Shown: positions 14,245 to 23,481, counted from the first letter of the stretch. The stretch is DNA of 47,034 nt from Pseudomonas syringae pv. cilantro (GCF_001293775.1 NZ_LGLN01000081.1:256253-303286), one strand, 5' to 3'. A program made the numbers and translations. Notes: generated by a model not told the origin, from the sequence alone.

Positions 14245-15813
14245 ATGCGCTGGTTCAATCTGCATAAATTCCTGCCGTTTCTCGCCTGGCTGCCGCGTCA
14301 GACTCGCGCCAGCGTCGGGCGGGATGCGCTGGTGGGTTTGAGTGGGGCGATTCTGGCGTTGCCGCAATCCATCGCATACGCACTGATCGCCGGCTTGCCG
14401 CCAGAATACGGCCTGTACGCCGCCATCGTTCCGGTCGTCATCGCCTGCCTGTGGGGTTCGTCCTGGCACTTGATCTGCGGGCCGACTGCGGCGATTTCCA
14501 TTGTCTTGTATGCCAGTGTCAGTCCGCTTGCCGTCCCGGCCAGTCAGGACTACATCATGTTGATCCTGCTACTGACGTTCATTGCCGGGGTCTTCCAGCT
14601 AGTGCTCGGCATGATGCGTTTCGGCGCGCTGGTGAATTTCGTTTCGCACTCTGTGGTACTCGGATTCACCCTGGGCGCGGCCATCGTGATTGCCCTCGGG
14701 CAGATGCCCAATCTGCTGGGCCTCGATCTACCGAGTCAGACCACAGCCCTCAACAGCCTGAACGCCGTGCTTGAGCATCGCCGTGAAGTCTATATGCCGT
14801 CGCTGATACTTGGACTGCTGACGCTGGTGCTGGGCATCGGCCTCAAGGCTCTGGTGCCACGCTGGCCGACGCTGCTGATCGCGCTGGTATCGAGCAGTCT
14901 GCTGGTCTGGCTGTGGCCAGCGATGTTCGGCCAGGTCCGAGTGGTTAGCGCCTTCGCCGGGCATTTGCCGCTGTTCAGCCCGCTGTCGCTGGACCTCGAG
15001 TTGATCCTCAGATTGCTGCCGACGGCCGTAGCCGTGGGCATGCTCGGGCTGGTCAACAGCCTGTCGATTGCCCGCTCGCTGTCGGCACGCTCGCAGCAGA
15101 TGCTCAATGCCAATCAGGAAGTTCGCGCTCAAGGGCTGTCGAATATGGTCGGCTCGCTGTTTTCCGGCTACCTGTCTGCAGGCTCGTTCACGCGCGCCGC
15201 GCTGAATTATGACGCGGGCGCACGCTCACCGTTGGCCGGGGTGTTTTCGGCGCTGTGGGTGGCGCTGTTCGCGGTCGCCGGAGCATCGTTGATCTCGCAT
15301 ATTCCGATTCCGGCCATGGCAGCCTCGATCCTGCTGATCTGTTGGGGGCTGGTGGATCGGCGTGGCATACGTGCGCTGTTCCGCGTCAGCCGCGCCGAGT
15401 TTTTCGTGATGGCGCTGACCTGCCTGGCTACGCTGTTGCTGGAGCTGCAAACCGCGATCTATGCCGGCGTGCTGGCCTCGCTGTTCTTCTACCTCAAGCG
15501 CACCTCACAACCCCGCGTGCAGCAATGGCGCGAGGGCGATGATGAGGTGCTGCGGGTCGGTGGCTCGATCTTTTTCGGCGCCAGCCACTACCTGCAAACC
15601 CGCCTGCAACGCACCAAAGGCCTGCGTGTGGTGATCGATGCGCAGCAAATCAACTTCATTGATTATTCGGGCGTGGAGATGCTTCATCAGGAAGCCAGGC
15701 GTCTGGGTCAGCAGGGGCGAGTGCTGGTTCTGCGCAATGCAAGACCGCAGGTGATCGAGGAGTTATACAAGCTGGAAGGTGCGGAGCAATGCCCGATTTC
15801 GTTTGAGGATTGA
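14245..15813 (+). CDS. SulP-family anion (sulfate) transporter
   Basis: 522 residues. A SulP/SLC26-type inner-membrane carrier: GLSGAILALPQSIAYALIAG followed by LPPEYGLYAAIVP near the N-terminus is the family signature. About ten to twelve hydrophobic segments run to residue ~430, including SLFSGYLSAGSFTRAALNYDAG. The C-terminus from ~440 is a cytosolic STAS domain (VVIDAQQINFIDYSGVEMLH). GAGGG lies just upstream of the ATG. In Pseudomonas such a transporter follows the choline sulfatase region. Sulfate is a product of choline sulfatase, so it may move released sulfate, but the true anion is not shown by sequence. Confidence 0.88.
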   Translation: MRWFNLHKFLPFLAWLPRQTRASVGRDALVGLSGAILALPQSIAYALIAGLPPEYGLYAAIVPVVIACLWGSSWHLICGPTAAISIVLYASVSPLAVPASQDYIMLILLLTFIAGVFQLVLGMMRFGALVNFVSHSVVLGFTLGAAIVIALGQMPNLLGLDLPSQTTALNSLNAVLEHRREVYMPSLILGLLTLVLGIGLKALVPRWPTLLIALVSSSLLVWLWPAMFGQVRVVSAFAGHLPLFSPLSLDLELILRLLPTAVAVGMLGLVNSLSIARSLSARSQQMLNANQEVRAQGLSNMVGSLFSGYLSAGSFTRAALNYDAGARSPLAGVFSALWVALFAVAGASLISHIPIPAMAASILLICWGLVDRRGIRALFRVSRAEFFVMALTCLATLLLELQTAIYAGVLASLFFYLKRTSQPRVQQWREGDDEVLRVGGSIFFGASHYLQTRLQRTKGLRVVIDAQQINFIDYSGVEMLHQEARRLGQQGRVLVLRNARPQVIEELYKLEGAEQCPISFED

Positions 15814-15859
15814 GCTATGGATCATCGTCATAGTGTTCAGCGTTGTACAAAGGTCCTGA

Positions 15860-16031
15860 TAAGCCCGTAGATTTGGCTTCTGCCCAAAGGGCTTGGGAGC
15901 GGCCGGGGCGGCGATCCGCATTGTCCGCGAAAGCTTTATTTCGGGTGGTACATCTTTAGCGGATGTACCGGCCCATTCGCGAACAAGTTCGCTCCCACGC
16001 CCTCCGGGCAGAAGCCAAATCTGCGGGCTTA
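15860..16031. repeat. paired REP element (BIME-like)
   Basis: Two 26-base arms, TAAGCCCGTAGATTTGGCTT... (15860-15885) and its near-perfect inverse ...AAGCCAAATCTGCGGGCTTA (16006-16031), enclose GGGAGCGGCC/GTCCGCGAAAG and TTCGCGAACAAGTTCGCTCCC modules. They also enclose the perfect stem GGTACATC/GATGTACC near 15941-15968. It lies between the convergent sulP and aroE genes. This is a Pseudomonas REP doublet and shares modules with 1-70 and 28730-28830. Confidence 0.8.
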
Positions 16032-16093
16032 GCAAGACTTGTGGATAACGCAGAGCGTTGGAAAAATAGTCGTTCAGTTAGCGTGCCAGTGAT

Positions 16094-16918
16094 TCAACCC
16101 GCCGCCAGCAACCTGCGCAACTCAGCCAGTACCGGAGCCGAATCAGGCCGCACGCCGCGCCACAGCAGGAAGGCTTCTGCCGCCTGTTCGACCAGCATCC
16201 CCAAACCGTCAACCGATTGCGCCGCGCCGTGCTCCGTGGCCCATCGGCAAAAGGCGGTGGGTTCTTTGCCGTACATCATGTCGTAGCAGAAGGTTACGCC
16301 GGGCTGGATCAGGCTTGGGGAAACAGGCGGCAGTTCTCCGGCCAGGCTGGCGGACGTGGCATTGATGATCACATCCACCGACTCTTCAAGCCAGTCGAAA
16401 CTGCTGGCGAACACCGGGCCAAGGTCGGCAAATTCCTGCGCCAGACGTTCGGCTTTTTCGACCGTGCGATTGGCGATCACCAGCGCTGCAGGCTCTTGCG
16501 CAAGTAACGGTTCAAGCGCGCCACGCACAGCACCGCCCGCGCCCAGTACCAGAATCCGCTGGCCCTGCAAGCTTATTGAGCAATTGACCGTCAGATCGCG
16601 CACCAGTCCTGCACCGTCGGTGTTGTCGCCCAGCAACGTGCCGTCGTCGAGCTTGCTCAAGGTGTTGACCGCGCCAGCGCGCTGGCCGCGCTCGGTCAGG
16701 CTGTCAGCCAGACCAAACGCCTCTTCCTTGAACGGCACGGTCACGTTGGCACCACGCCCGGTCTGGAAAAATGCCTGGGCAAACGCAGTGAAGTCCTCGA
16801 GCGGGGCCAACGCAGCCTGGTAATCCAGTGGCTGCCCGATCTGCTCGGCAAACAGGCGATGAATCAGCGGCGACTTGCTGTGACCGATAGGGTTACCGAA
16901 GACAACGTAGCGATCCAT
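16094..16918 (-). CDS. aroE: shikimate dehydrogenase (NADP+)
   Basis: 274 residues. Reduces 3-dehydroshikimate to shikimate with NADPH in the chorismate pathway. Seen: shikimate-binding GNPIGHSKSP with Ser14 and Ser16, NVTVPFKEEAF with catalytic Lys64, LGDNTDGAG with Asp101, the dinucleotide loop LGAGGAVRG, NADP-binding NRTVEKAERL, and YDMMYGKEPTAF near the end. The start at 16918 overlaps the hemF stop by one base (TGATG), so the two are translationally coupled. A GTG/ATG further up would lie inside hemF. All key residues are present. Confidence 0.95.
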   Translation of the reverse strand: MDRYVVFGNPIGHSKSPLIHRLFAEQIGQPLDYQAALAPLEDFTAFAQAFFQTGRGANVTVPFKEEAFGLADSLTERGQRAGAVNTLSKLDDGTLLGDNTDGAGLVRDLTVNCSISLQGQRILVLGAGGAVRGALEPLLAQEPAALVIANRTVEKAERLAQEFADLGPVFASSFDWLEESVDVIINATSASLAGELPPVSPSLIQPGVTFCYDMMYGKEPTAFCRWATEHGAAQSVDGLGMLVEQAAEAFLLWRGVRPDSAPVLAELRRLLAAG

Positions 16919-17832
16919 CAGTTGTCCGCCAGCCAATCGCGATCGGTCAAAAAGTAATCAGTCAAACGCGCTTCTTCGCTGCCCGGCGCGGCTTTCCAGT
17001 CATAGCCCCAACGCACTTGCGGCGGCAACGACATCAGAATCGATTCGGTTCGGCCACCGGATTGCAGACCAAACAACGTGCCGCGGTCATAGACCAGGTT
17101 GAACTCGACGTAGCGCCCACGCCGGAACTCTTGAAACTCGCGCTGCTGCACGGTGTACGCCGCAGCCTTGCGACGGCGCACAATGGGCAGGTAAGCATTG
17201 ATGAATGCATCACCGATGGCGCGGATGAACGCGAAGCTGGTGTCGAAATCCCACTGGTTCACGTCGTCGAAAAACAGACCGCCGATACCGCGCGGCTCGT
17301 TGCGATGCTTGAGGTGGAAGTAGGTGTCGCACCACGCTTTGTAGCGCGGATAGACATCATCGCCAAACGGCGCACAGGCGCGCTCGGCAACCCGGTGCCA
17401 GTGCACGCAGTCTTCTTCGACGCCGTAGTAGGGCGTCAGGTCGAAACCACCGCCGAACCACCACACCGGCTCTTCGCCTTCTTTTTCGGCGATGAAAAAC
17501 CGCACGTTGGCGTGAGACGTCGGCACATGCGGGTTATGCGGATGGATTACCAGCGAAACACCCAACGCCTCGAACCCGCGCCCGGCCAGTTCAGGCCGAT
17601 GTGCGCTGGCCGACGGTGGCAGGTTGCTGCCGAACACATGGGAGAAGTTGACGCCGCCTTTCTCGATGACCGCGCCGTTTTCGATAACCCGTGTGCGACC
17701 GCCGCCGCCCGCAGGACGTGTCCAGGCATCTTCGATGAAGTGTGCGTTGCCATCTTCCTGCTCAAGCGCGATACAGATGCGGTCTTGCAGGTCGAGCAGG
17801 TAGGCTTTTACGGCCTCGGTGCGGGTACTCAT
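16918..17832 (-). CDS. hemF: oxygen-dependent coproporphyrinogen III oxidase
   Basis: 304 residues, the normal length for the aerobic enzyme, which decarboxylates coproporphyrinogen III to protoporphyrinogen IX using O2. Seen: WTRPAGGGGRTRVIENGAVI, GVNFSHVFG, LVIHPHNPHVPTSHANVRFF with conserved His, WWFGGGFDLTPYYGVEEDCVHWH, and the C-terminal FNLVYDRGTLFGLQSGGRTE. It is cytosolic and works as a dimer. It is first in a two-gene unit with aroE, an arrangement conserved in Pseudomonas, and is divergent from qor. Confidence 0.96.
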   Translation of the reverse strand: MSTRTEAVKAYLLDLQDRICIALEQEDGNAHFIEDAWTRPAGGGGRTRVIENGAVIEKGGVNFSHVFGSNLPPSASAHRPELAGRGFEALGVSLVIHPHNPHVPTSHANVRFFIAEKEGEEPVWWFGGGFDLTPYYGVEEDCVHWHRVAERACAPFGDDVYPRYKAWCDTYFHLKHRNEPRGIGGLFFDDVNQWDFDTSFAFIRAIGDAFINAYLPIVRRRKAAAYTVQQREFQEFRRGRYVEFNLVYDRGTLFGLQSGGRTESILMSLPPQVRWGYDWKAAPGSEEARLTDYFLTDRDWLADN

Positions 17833-18000
17833 GGCGATCCCTTACGGCTGACTTCAAACGGCTGGCCCCCTGAGCAGAAGGGGCGCAGGCAAATTGGCGC
17901 GTAGCATACCATCGGCAGGCGGGACTGGCAGTTGACGCAGGTCGGGCGAAGGAGTCCGATAGGGTTTTTCGCAGCCCTTCAACCATCAAGGAGAGAACAC

Positions 18001-18978
18001 ATGGCAAAGCGTATCCAGTTCAGCACGGTCGGAGGACCCGAGGTGCTTGAATATGTCGATTTCGAGCCAGAGGCGCCGGGGCCGCAGGCGGTGGTTGTGC
18101 GTAATAAGGCTATCGGCCTGAATTTCATCGATACCTATTACCGCAGCGGGCTGTATCCGGCCTCGTCATTGCCGTCCGGTCTGGGCGCGGAAGGGGCCGG
18201 TGTGGTCGAGGCGGTGGGCGATGAGGTGACGCGCTTCAAGGTCGGCGACCGGGTCGCTTACGGCACCGGGCCGCTGGGGGCGTACAGCGACGTGCATGTG
18301 CTGCCCGAGGCGAATCTGGTCAAGCTGGCCGACTCGGTCAGTTTCGAGCAGGCCGCTGCGCTGATGCTCAAGGGCCTGACCGTGCAATACCTGCTGCGTC
18401 AGACCTATCAGGTGAAGCCGGGCGAGATCATTTTGTTTCATGCCGCTGCGGGCGGTGTCGGCTCGCTGGCGTGCCAATGGGCCAAGGCACTGGGCGCGAA
18501 GCTGATCGGCACGGTCAGTTCGCCAGAGAAAGCGGCCCACGCCAAAGCACTCGGCGCCTGGGAAACCATCGACTACAGCCACGAAGATGTCGCCAAACGT
18601 GTGCTGGAGCTGACCGACGGCAAAAAATGTCCGGTGGTCTATGACGGCGTGGGGCAGGACACCTGGCTGACGTCACTCGACAGCGTAGCGCCGCGTGGGC
18701 TGGTGGTGAGCTTCGGCAATGCCTCGGGGCCGGTTTCCGGCGTGAACCTGGGCATTCTGGCGCAGAAGGGTTCGGTGTATGTCACGCGCCCGACGCTGGG
18801 CAGCTACGCCAACAACGCGCAGAGTCTGCAGACCATGGCCGATGAGCTGTTCGACATGCTCGCCAGCGGCAAACTCAAGGTCGACAACATTCAACAATAC
18901 GCCCTCAAGGATGCCGCCCAGGCGCAAACCGAGCTGTCAGCCCGGCGCACCACGGGCTCGACCATTCTGATCCCGTAA
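18001..18978 (+). CDS. qor: NADPH quinone reductase (zeta-crystallin type)
   Basis: 325 residues of the zinc-free medium-chain dehydrogenase family. It begins MAKRIQFSTVGGPEVLEYVD with AAGGAGAG upstream. Seen: NFIDTYYRSGLYP, GLGAEGAGVVEAVGDEV, the Rossmann loop FHAAAGGVGSLACQWAK, and VYDGVGQDTW. The catalytic-zinc Cys and the structural four-Cys loop of alcohol dehydrogenases are absent, as expected. The role is probably one-electron reduction of quinones in the cytosol under oxidative stress. It faces away from hemF across 168 bases and converges on tsaC with 7 bases between the ends. Confidence 0.92.
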   Translation: MAKRIQFSTVGGPEVLEYVDFEPEAPGPQAVVVRNKAIGLNFIDTYYRSGLYPASSLPSGLGAEGAGVVEAVGDEVTRFKVGDRVAYGTGPLGAYSDVHVLPEANLVKLADSVSFEQAAALMLKGLTVQYLLRQTYQVKPGEIILFHAAAGGVGSLACQWAKALGAKLIGTVSSPEKAAHAKALGAWETIDYSHEDVAKRVLELTDGKKCPVVYDGVGQDTWLTSLDSVAPRGLVVSFGNASGPVSGVNLGILAQKGSVYVTRPTLGSYANNAQSLQTMADELFDMLASGKLKVDNIQQYALKDAAQAQTELSARRTTGSTILIP

Positions 18979-18985
18979 GTCAGCG

Positions 18986-19543
18986 TCAGCCTGCGCGCAT
19001 GACCTGCCCGGTCGCGATGTCGCGGATTACGCTGGGGTTTCGGCGGCCGCCCAGGCTGCCACCGAGTACCCTGTCGATCTGACCGCGGAAATACTGCTCG
19101 ACGCGTAATCGCGAGCGCGCAGCCGGACGGCCTGCCGGGTTGGCCGACGTCGAAATCAACGGACCGACCAGCGCGCACAGCTCGCGCACGGTCGGGTGAT
19201 CGGTGACGCGCAACGCCACGGTTTCATGAATTCCGGTGATCCACTCGGGCAACAGGTTCTGATGCGGCACCAGCCAGGTGTTCGGCCCCGGCCAGGTGCT
19301 GGCCATGCGGTCGAGCCAAAGCTCCGGGAAGTCTTCGAACAGGAAGTCGAACTGGCGAATGTTGTCGGCAATCAGGATCAGGCCTTTTTCCACCGGCCGC
19401 GATTTGATCGCCAACAGGCGGTAGACCGCTTCTTCATCCCATGGATCACACCCCAGCCCCCAGACTGCTTCGGTCGGGTAGGCAATCACCGCACCGGCTC
19501 GAATATCCTGAGCGGCTTGTTGCACACGCCAACTGCTGACCAT
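18986..19543 (-). CDS. tsaC: threonylcarbamoyl-AMP synthase
   Basis: 185 residues. Makes threonylcarbamoyl-AMP from Thr, bicarbonate and ATP for the t6A37 modification of ANN-reading tRNAs. Seen: AYPTEAVWGLGCDPWDEEAV, the K-S-R...K motif LLAIKSRPVEKGLILIAD, WPGPNTWLVP, and SxN in LISTSANPAG. The short length is that of TsaC rather than Sua5. The start at 19543 has GGAG 10 bases upstream. It lies downstream of the LysM gene and dprA on the same strand, the common dprA-tsaC linkage. Confidence 0.93.
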   Translation of the reverse strand: MVSSWRVQQAAQDIRAGAVIAYPTEAVWGLGCDPWDEEAVYRLLAIKSRPVEKGLILIADNIRQFDFLFEDFPELWLDRMASTWPGPNTWLVPHQNLLPEWITGIHETVALRVTDHPTVRELCALVGPLISTSANPAGRPAARSRLRVEQYFRGQIDRVLGGSLGGRRNPSVIRDIATGQVMRAG

Positions 19544-19581
19544 TGTTTGTCTCTCCGCTAAATCCTGGCAGCAGTTTAACC

Positions 19582-20696
19582 TCAGGGCGCTCTGGCGAAC
19601 CATCGTCCCGCTTCACAGCTGATTCTCCCGTCCAGTTCCAGCTCCGTCAGGCCTGCCAGGACCTTGGGCAATGGCCAGCCGCTGGAAACCGAAAGCCCCT
19701 CGCTGGTATGCGGCGCGGCATGCAATAGCGCCAGCAACGGATGATCGCAGGGCGCGGGCCTTGCAGGTTGCGCGGCCCGGCCGGGCGCTACGCTCCTCCA
19801 GTGCTGCAAGCCTTCAAGGATGTGCTCGACGGTCTCGACCAGCGTCGCGCCGTCACGGATCAACTGGTGACACCCTTTGGCGCCCGGATGGTGAATCGAG
19901 CCCGGTATCGCGTAAACCTCACGGCCATGTTCGGCCGCCAGTCGGGCGGTGATCAACGAGCCGCTGGCGACGCTGGCCTCGACAACCAGCACACCAAGCG
20001 ACAAGCCGCTGATAATCCGGTTGCGGCGCGGGAAGTTGCTGGGCTGCGGTCCGGCGTCCAGCGGGAACTCGGAAATCACCGCGCCGCCCTGTTCCGCCAT
20101 CTGTGCCGCGAGAGCACGATGCTGCTGTGGATAAAGTTTTCGAGCCCGGTGCCCAACACGCCGATTGTCAGCCCGCCGACATCCAGTGCACCCTGATGCG
20201 CGGCGCCGTCAATGCCGCGAGCCAGACCGCTGGTGACCACAAAACCGGCACCCGCCAGGCTGCGCGCAAACGCCCTGGCGGTGTCCAGTCCGGGTCTGGA
20301 GGCGCGACGACTGCCGACCATGCCCAACTGCGGACGTTCGAGTATCGAGGGGTCACCGGCAATGAAAATCAGCGGCGGCGGATCGGCGATCTCGGCCAGC
20401 AGCGCGGGGTAGCAAGGGTCGTCCCACATCAGCAAATGCTGGCCCGGACGCTCTAGCCAGGCTAAGGCTGCGCTTGCACCATCGCGTACCGAGGCATCCC
20501 GTCGCGCCTCGGCGCACGCACTCGGAATACCCAGCGCACGCCATGCACTGGCCGGTGCGCTCAGTGCCGAGGAAGCCGAACCGAACGCATCGATGAGCCT
20601 GGAAAAGCGTTTCGGTCCGACCTCAGGCAAGCGATGTACGCGCAAACGCGCTTCCAGCTCTGCGGGTGAAGAGAGGGCTTTTTCGAACAGTGGCAT
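19582..20696 (-). pseudogene. dprA: DNA-processing protein DprA, frameshifted
   Basis: Two abutting frames together make one complete DprA. The first (from 20696) has the SAM-like N-terminus and the Rossmann part GMVGSRRASRPGLDTARAFA and GLARGIDGAAHQGAL, to GVLGTGLENF. There it leaves frame as IHSSIVLSRHRW. The second (to 19582) continues in register with the family: MAEQGGAVISEFPL, NFPRRNRIISGLSLGVLVVE, ASVASGSLITARLAAEHGRE, and a C-terminal winged helix. One T is missing on the coding strand in the run at 20133-20135; with it the text reads ENFYPQQHRALAAQMAEQGG. DprA loads RecA on incoming single strands in natural transformation, so loss would impair uptake. A base-calling error is the alternative. 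Confidence 0.85.
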
Positions 20697-20818
20697 GAGA
20701 TCGTCCCTGATCCATAGTGCATCTCAAGTGATGCACAAACCTGTGGATAACTCTGTTGACAACAATTTGATAACTGACTGGCTGGTAACACAATTCCGTA
20801 TCAGAACTGAAACATGGG

Positions 20819-21844
20819 CTACGGGTTGCGAACCTTGTCCATGATGGCCAAAGATCGGTTGGCTTGCAGGACCAAGGCGTAACTAAGCTTGTCGTAAGTG
20901 CGGAAAACCATCAGCAGGCCGGCCCGTTCGTCGGGGATTTTCACGTATTCACCCGTGACCCGGTCGCGCACCGTTTCGCTGGTCTTGTAGATCGCCAGGA
21001 CGTTGCCTTCGGTCAGACCGTCGCGCTTGCCTCTGTTCAAGGTCACCACGTCCATCACGCCCACCTGGGTGACGCCACGCGGCACATCCAGAATCAAACC
21101 GTCGACCTGGCCCTGCGGCGCGCTGGGCAGGAAGGTCGAGTTGATCGCCCGCTCTTCGCTGGCGAACAGGCGATCGCCGGGGCGTACTTCCTGGGTGGTG
21201 CGCTGCAACGTCAGGGTCGAAACGTCGCCCTCGGCGGCAATCACCTCAGCACTGCCGACATCGTCGGCGTTGATCCCCAGCACTTCGTTGGTTTGCGGAT
21301 CGACGTAAACCTTGCCTTGGCGAAAGATGCCGTAGACGGAGTGCGCCGGGTCCAGCCGGCCGCGCGAATAGGCGCGATCACCCGCGCCGCTGAGCACGCG
21401 CTCGGCGTTGCCGGCGACGATGTACGGCGCTCTGTCGAACTGTTCGGCACTGTCGACGATGCGGTTGCTGATCAGGAACGCGTTGATCGCGCCCAGCGGA
21501 ATGCTCGGAATCGCCTCGACCATCGGCGTACTGCGCACACGCGGTGACAATTTAATGGTGCCACGCGACTCGCCACGGTTGAGCGTCACCCGTGGCTGGC
21601 CGTCTACCCAGCTCAGCGCAAGCGTGTCGCCGGGGTAGATCAGGTCGGGATCACGGACCTGCGGATTGGCCCGCCAGATCTCGCGCCATTTCCACGGTTC
21701 ACGCAAAAACTTGCCGGAAATGTCCCAGAGCGTGTCTCCGGCGACAACGGTGTAGCTCTGCGGATAGCCTTCCCTGAGTTGCACTTGCGCCTGGGCAAGA
21801 CCGCTGGCGGTCAGGAACAGCAGGGCGAGTAGTGATTTCCTCAT
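20819..21844 (-). CDS. LysM-domain exported protein
   Basis: 340 residues. The start at 21844 has AAGGGA about 9 bases upstream; the family begins MRKSLLALLFLTASGLAQA, a signal peptide cleaved near residue 20. A LysM domain covers about 30-77 (YTVVAGDTLWDISGKFLREP, ..NPQVRDPDLIYPGDTL) and should bind peptidoglycan. The rest is a beta-rich part of unknown function, with repeated forms such as VYVDPQTNEVLG, LFASEERAI and VTLNRGKRDGLTEGNVL. It is conserved between dprA and def in Pseudomonas, divergent from def, and is periplasmic or wall-attached. The exact function is not known to me. Confidence 0.88.
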   Translation of the reverse strand: MRKSLLALLFLTASGLAQAQVQLREGYPQSYTVVAGDTLWDISGKFLREPWKWREIWRANPQVRDPDLIYPGDTLALSWVDGQPRVTLNRGESRGTIKLSPRVRSTPMVEAIPSIPLGAINAFLISNRIVDSAEQFDRAPYIVAGNAERVLSGAGDRAYSRGRLDPAHSVYGIFRQGKVYVDPQTNEVLGINADDVGSAEVIAAEGDVSTLTLQRTTQEVRPGDRLFASEERAINSTFLPSAPQGQVDGLILDVPRGVTQVGVMDVVTLNRGKRDGLTEGNVLAIYKTSETVRDRVTGEYVKIPDERAGLLMVFRTYDKLSYALVLQANRSLAIMDKVRNP

Positions 21845-21969
21845 GCGGTGAATCCCTTTATCATGTTGCCTCACGCGAACCCTAGAGTCCTGTCCTGGGT
21901 TGCCTGCCTTGAACTCCCGAGCCCGGCACCCGACCTTGACTTTACCTTAACAGTGCAGCTCTTACGTAT

Positions 21970-22476
21970 ATGGCCATTCTAAACATCCTCGAATTTCCCG
22001 ATTCGCGCCTGCGTACCATCGCCAAACCTGTAGCGATGGTAGACGACGGCATTCGCCAGTTGGTCGACGACATGTTTGAAACCATGTACGAAGCGCCGGG
22101 CATCGGCCTGGCCGCGACGCAGGTCAACGTCCACAAGCGCGTGGTGGTCATGGACCTCAGTGAAGACCGTAGCGAGCCGATGGTCTTCATCAACCCTGAA
22201 ATCGAAAAGCTGACCGATGAAATGGATCAGTATCAGGAAGGCTGCCTGTCGGTGCCGGGCTTCTACGAGAACGTCGACCGCCCGCAAAAAGTCCGCGTCA
22301 AGGCGCTGGACCGCGACGGCAAACCTTACGAACTGGTGGCCGAAGGCCTGCTCGCGATCTGCATCCAGCATGAGTGTGATCATCTGAACGGCAAGCTGTT
22401 CGTCGATTACCTGTCCAACCTCAAGCGTGACCGGATCAAGAAAAAGCTCGAAAAACAGCACAAGCTGAATGCCTGA
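21970..22476 (+). CDS. def: peptide deformylase
   Basis: 168 residues. Removes the formyl group from nascent N-terminal Met. All three motifs are present: GIGLAATQV (44-52), EGCLSVPG with metal ligand Cys92, and QHECDHLNG with His134, Glu135 and His138. The product is cytosolic and ribosome-associated; the basic C-terminal helix (KRDRIKKKLEKQHK) is the ribosome-binding end in this family. The upstream region lacks a strong Shine-Dalgarno sequence. It is followed by a terminator and fmt, the usual def-fmt pair of opposite activities. Confidence 0.96.
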   Translation: MAILNILEFPDSRLRTIAKPVAMVDDGIRQLVDDMFETMYEAPGIGLAATQVNVHKRVVVMDLSEDRSEPMVFINPEIEKLTDEMDQYQEGCLSVPGFYENVDRPQKVRVKALDRDGKPYELVAEGLLAICIQHECDHLNGKLFVDYLSNLKRDRIKKKLEKQHKLNA

Positions 22477-22490
22477 TCCGTCGTCCCTCC

Positions 22491-22520
22491 AAAAGGCCTG
22501 CACAAGGCCTTTTTGTTTTT
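22491..22520 (+). terminator. rho-independent terminator/attenuator between def and fmt
   Basis: AAAAGGCCT (22491-22499) and AGGCCTTTT (22505-22513) form a perfect 9-bp stem with a 5-base loop, then TGTTTTTT. It lies only 17 bases before the fmt start. It may thus set the def:fmt ratio by partial termination rather than fully end the operon. Confidence 0.8.
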
Positions 22521-22536
22521 TCAGAATGAGAAGCCC

Positions 22537-23481
22537 ATGACTGAGTCACTGCGCATCGTCTTCGCCGGCACCCCGGAATTCGCCGCCGAACACCTCAAGG
22601 CCCTGCTCGACAGCCCTCACCAGATCGTGGCCGTGTACACCCAGCCTGATCGCCCGGCCGGTCGTGGACAAAAGCTGATGCCCAGCCCGGTCAAGCAACT
22701 GGCGTTGCAGCATGACATCCCGGTCATGCAGCCACCAACGCTACGCGCCCCTGAGGCGCAGGCCGAACTGACAGCGCTCGCGCCGGACTTGATGGTCGTT
22801 GTCGCTTATGGCCTGATCCTGCCGCAAGTGGTGCTGGATATTCCGCGCCTGGGCTGCATCAACAGCCACGCGTCGCTGCTGCCACGCTGGCGCGGCGCGG
22901 CACCGATTCAGCGCGCCGTGCAGGCCGGTGACACTGAAAGTGGCGTGACCGTCATGCGCATGGAAGCGGGCCTGGACACCGGGCCGATGCTGCTCAAGGC
23001 CGTGACGCCGATTACCGCGCAGGACACTGGCGGCACGCTGCATGATCGCCTGGCCGAACTCGGTCCGCCGGCGGTGTTGCAGGCTATTGCCGGCCTGGCG
23101 GATGGCTCGCTGGTCGGAGAGGTTCAGGACGACAGCCTGGCCAATTACGCTCACAAACTGAACAAGGATGAAGCGCGCATCGACTGGAGCCGTCCGGCCG
23201 ATGAATTGGAGCGTCTGGTGCGCGCCTTCAACCCATGGCCGATCTGCCACAGCACGCTGAACGACGAAACCCTGAAAGTACTGGCGGCTGATCTGGCCGA
23301 AGGGCAGGGCGCGCCGGGGACTGTCCTCAGCGCCAGCAAGGACGGCTTGATCGTCGCCTGCGGCCAGAACGCCCTGCGCCTGACCCGTCTGCAACTGCCG
23401 AGCGGTAAACCGTTGAATTTCTCTGACCTGTTCAACAGCCGCCGCGAGAAATTCGCCATCGGCACGGTGCTCGGCCAATGA
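22537..23481 (+). CDS. fmt: methionyl-tRNA formyltransferase
   Basis: 314 residues. Formylates initiator Met-tRNA using 10-formyl-tetrahydrofolate. Seen: RIVFAGTPEFAAEHL, the GRGQKLMPSPVK substrate loop, and the catalytic segment NSHASLLPRWRGAAPIQRAV, with the conserved Asn and His preceding it and GDTESGVTVMRMEAGLDTG after it. The C-terminal OB-like domain starts about residue 205. The ATG at 22537 is preceded by AATGAGAAG. It overlaps rsmB by four bases (ATGA), so translation is coupled. Confidence 0.95.
   Translation: MTESLRIVFAGTPEFAAEHLKALLDSPHQIVAVYTQPDRPAGRGQKLMPSPVKQLALQHDIPVMQPPTLRAPEAQAELTALAPDLMVVVAYGLILPQVVLDIPRLGCINSHASLLPRWRGAAPIQRAVQAGDTESGVTVMRMEAGLDTGPMLLKAVTPITAQDTGGTLHDRLAELGPPAVLQAIAGLADGSLVGEVQDDSLANYAHKLNKDEARIDWSRPADELERLVRAFNPWPICHSTLNDETLKVLAADLAEGQGAPGTVLSASKDGLIVACGQNALRLTRLQLPSGKPLNFSDLFNSRREKFAIGTVLGQ

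Noticed and set aside
19582..20696. Two separate genes in place of dprA
   Set aside because: The two frames are successive parts of one family and join exactly with one added base.
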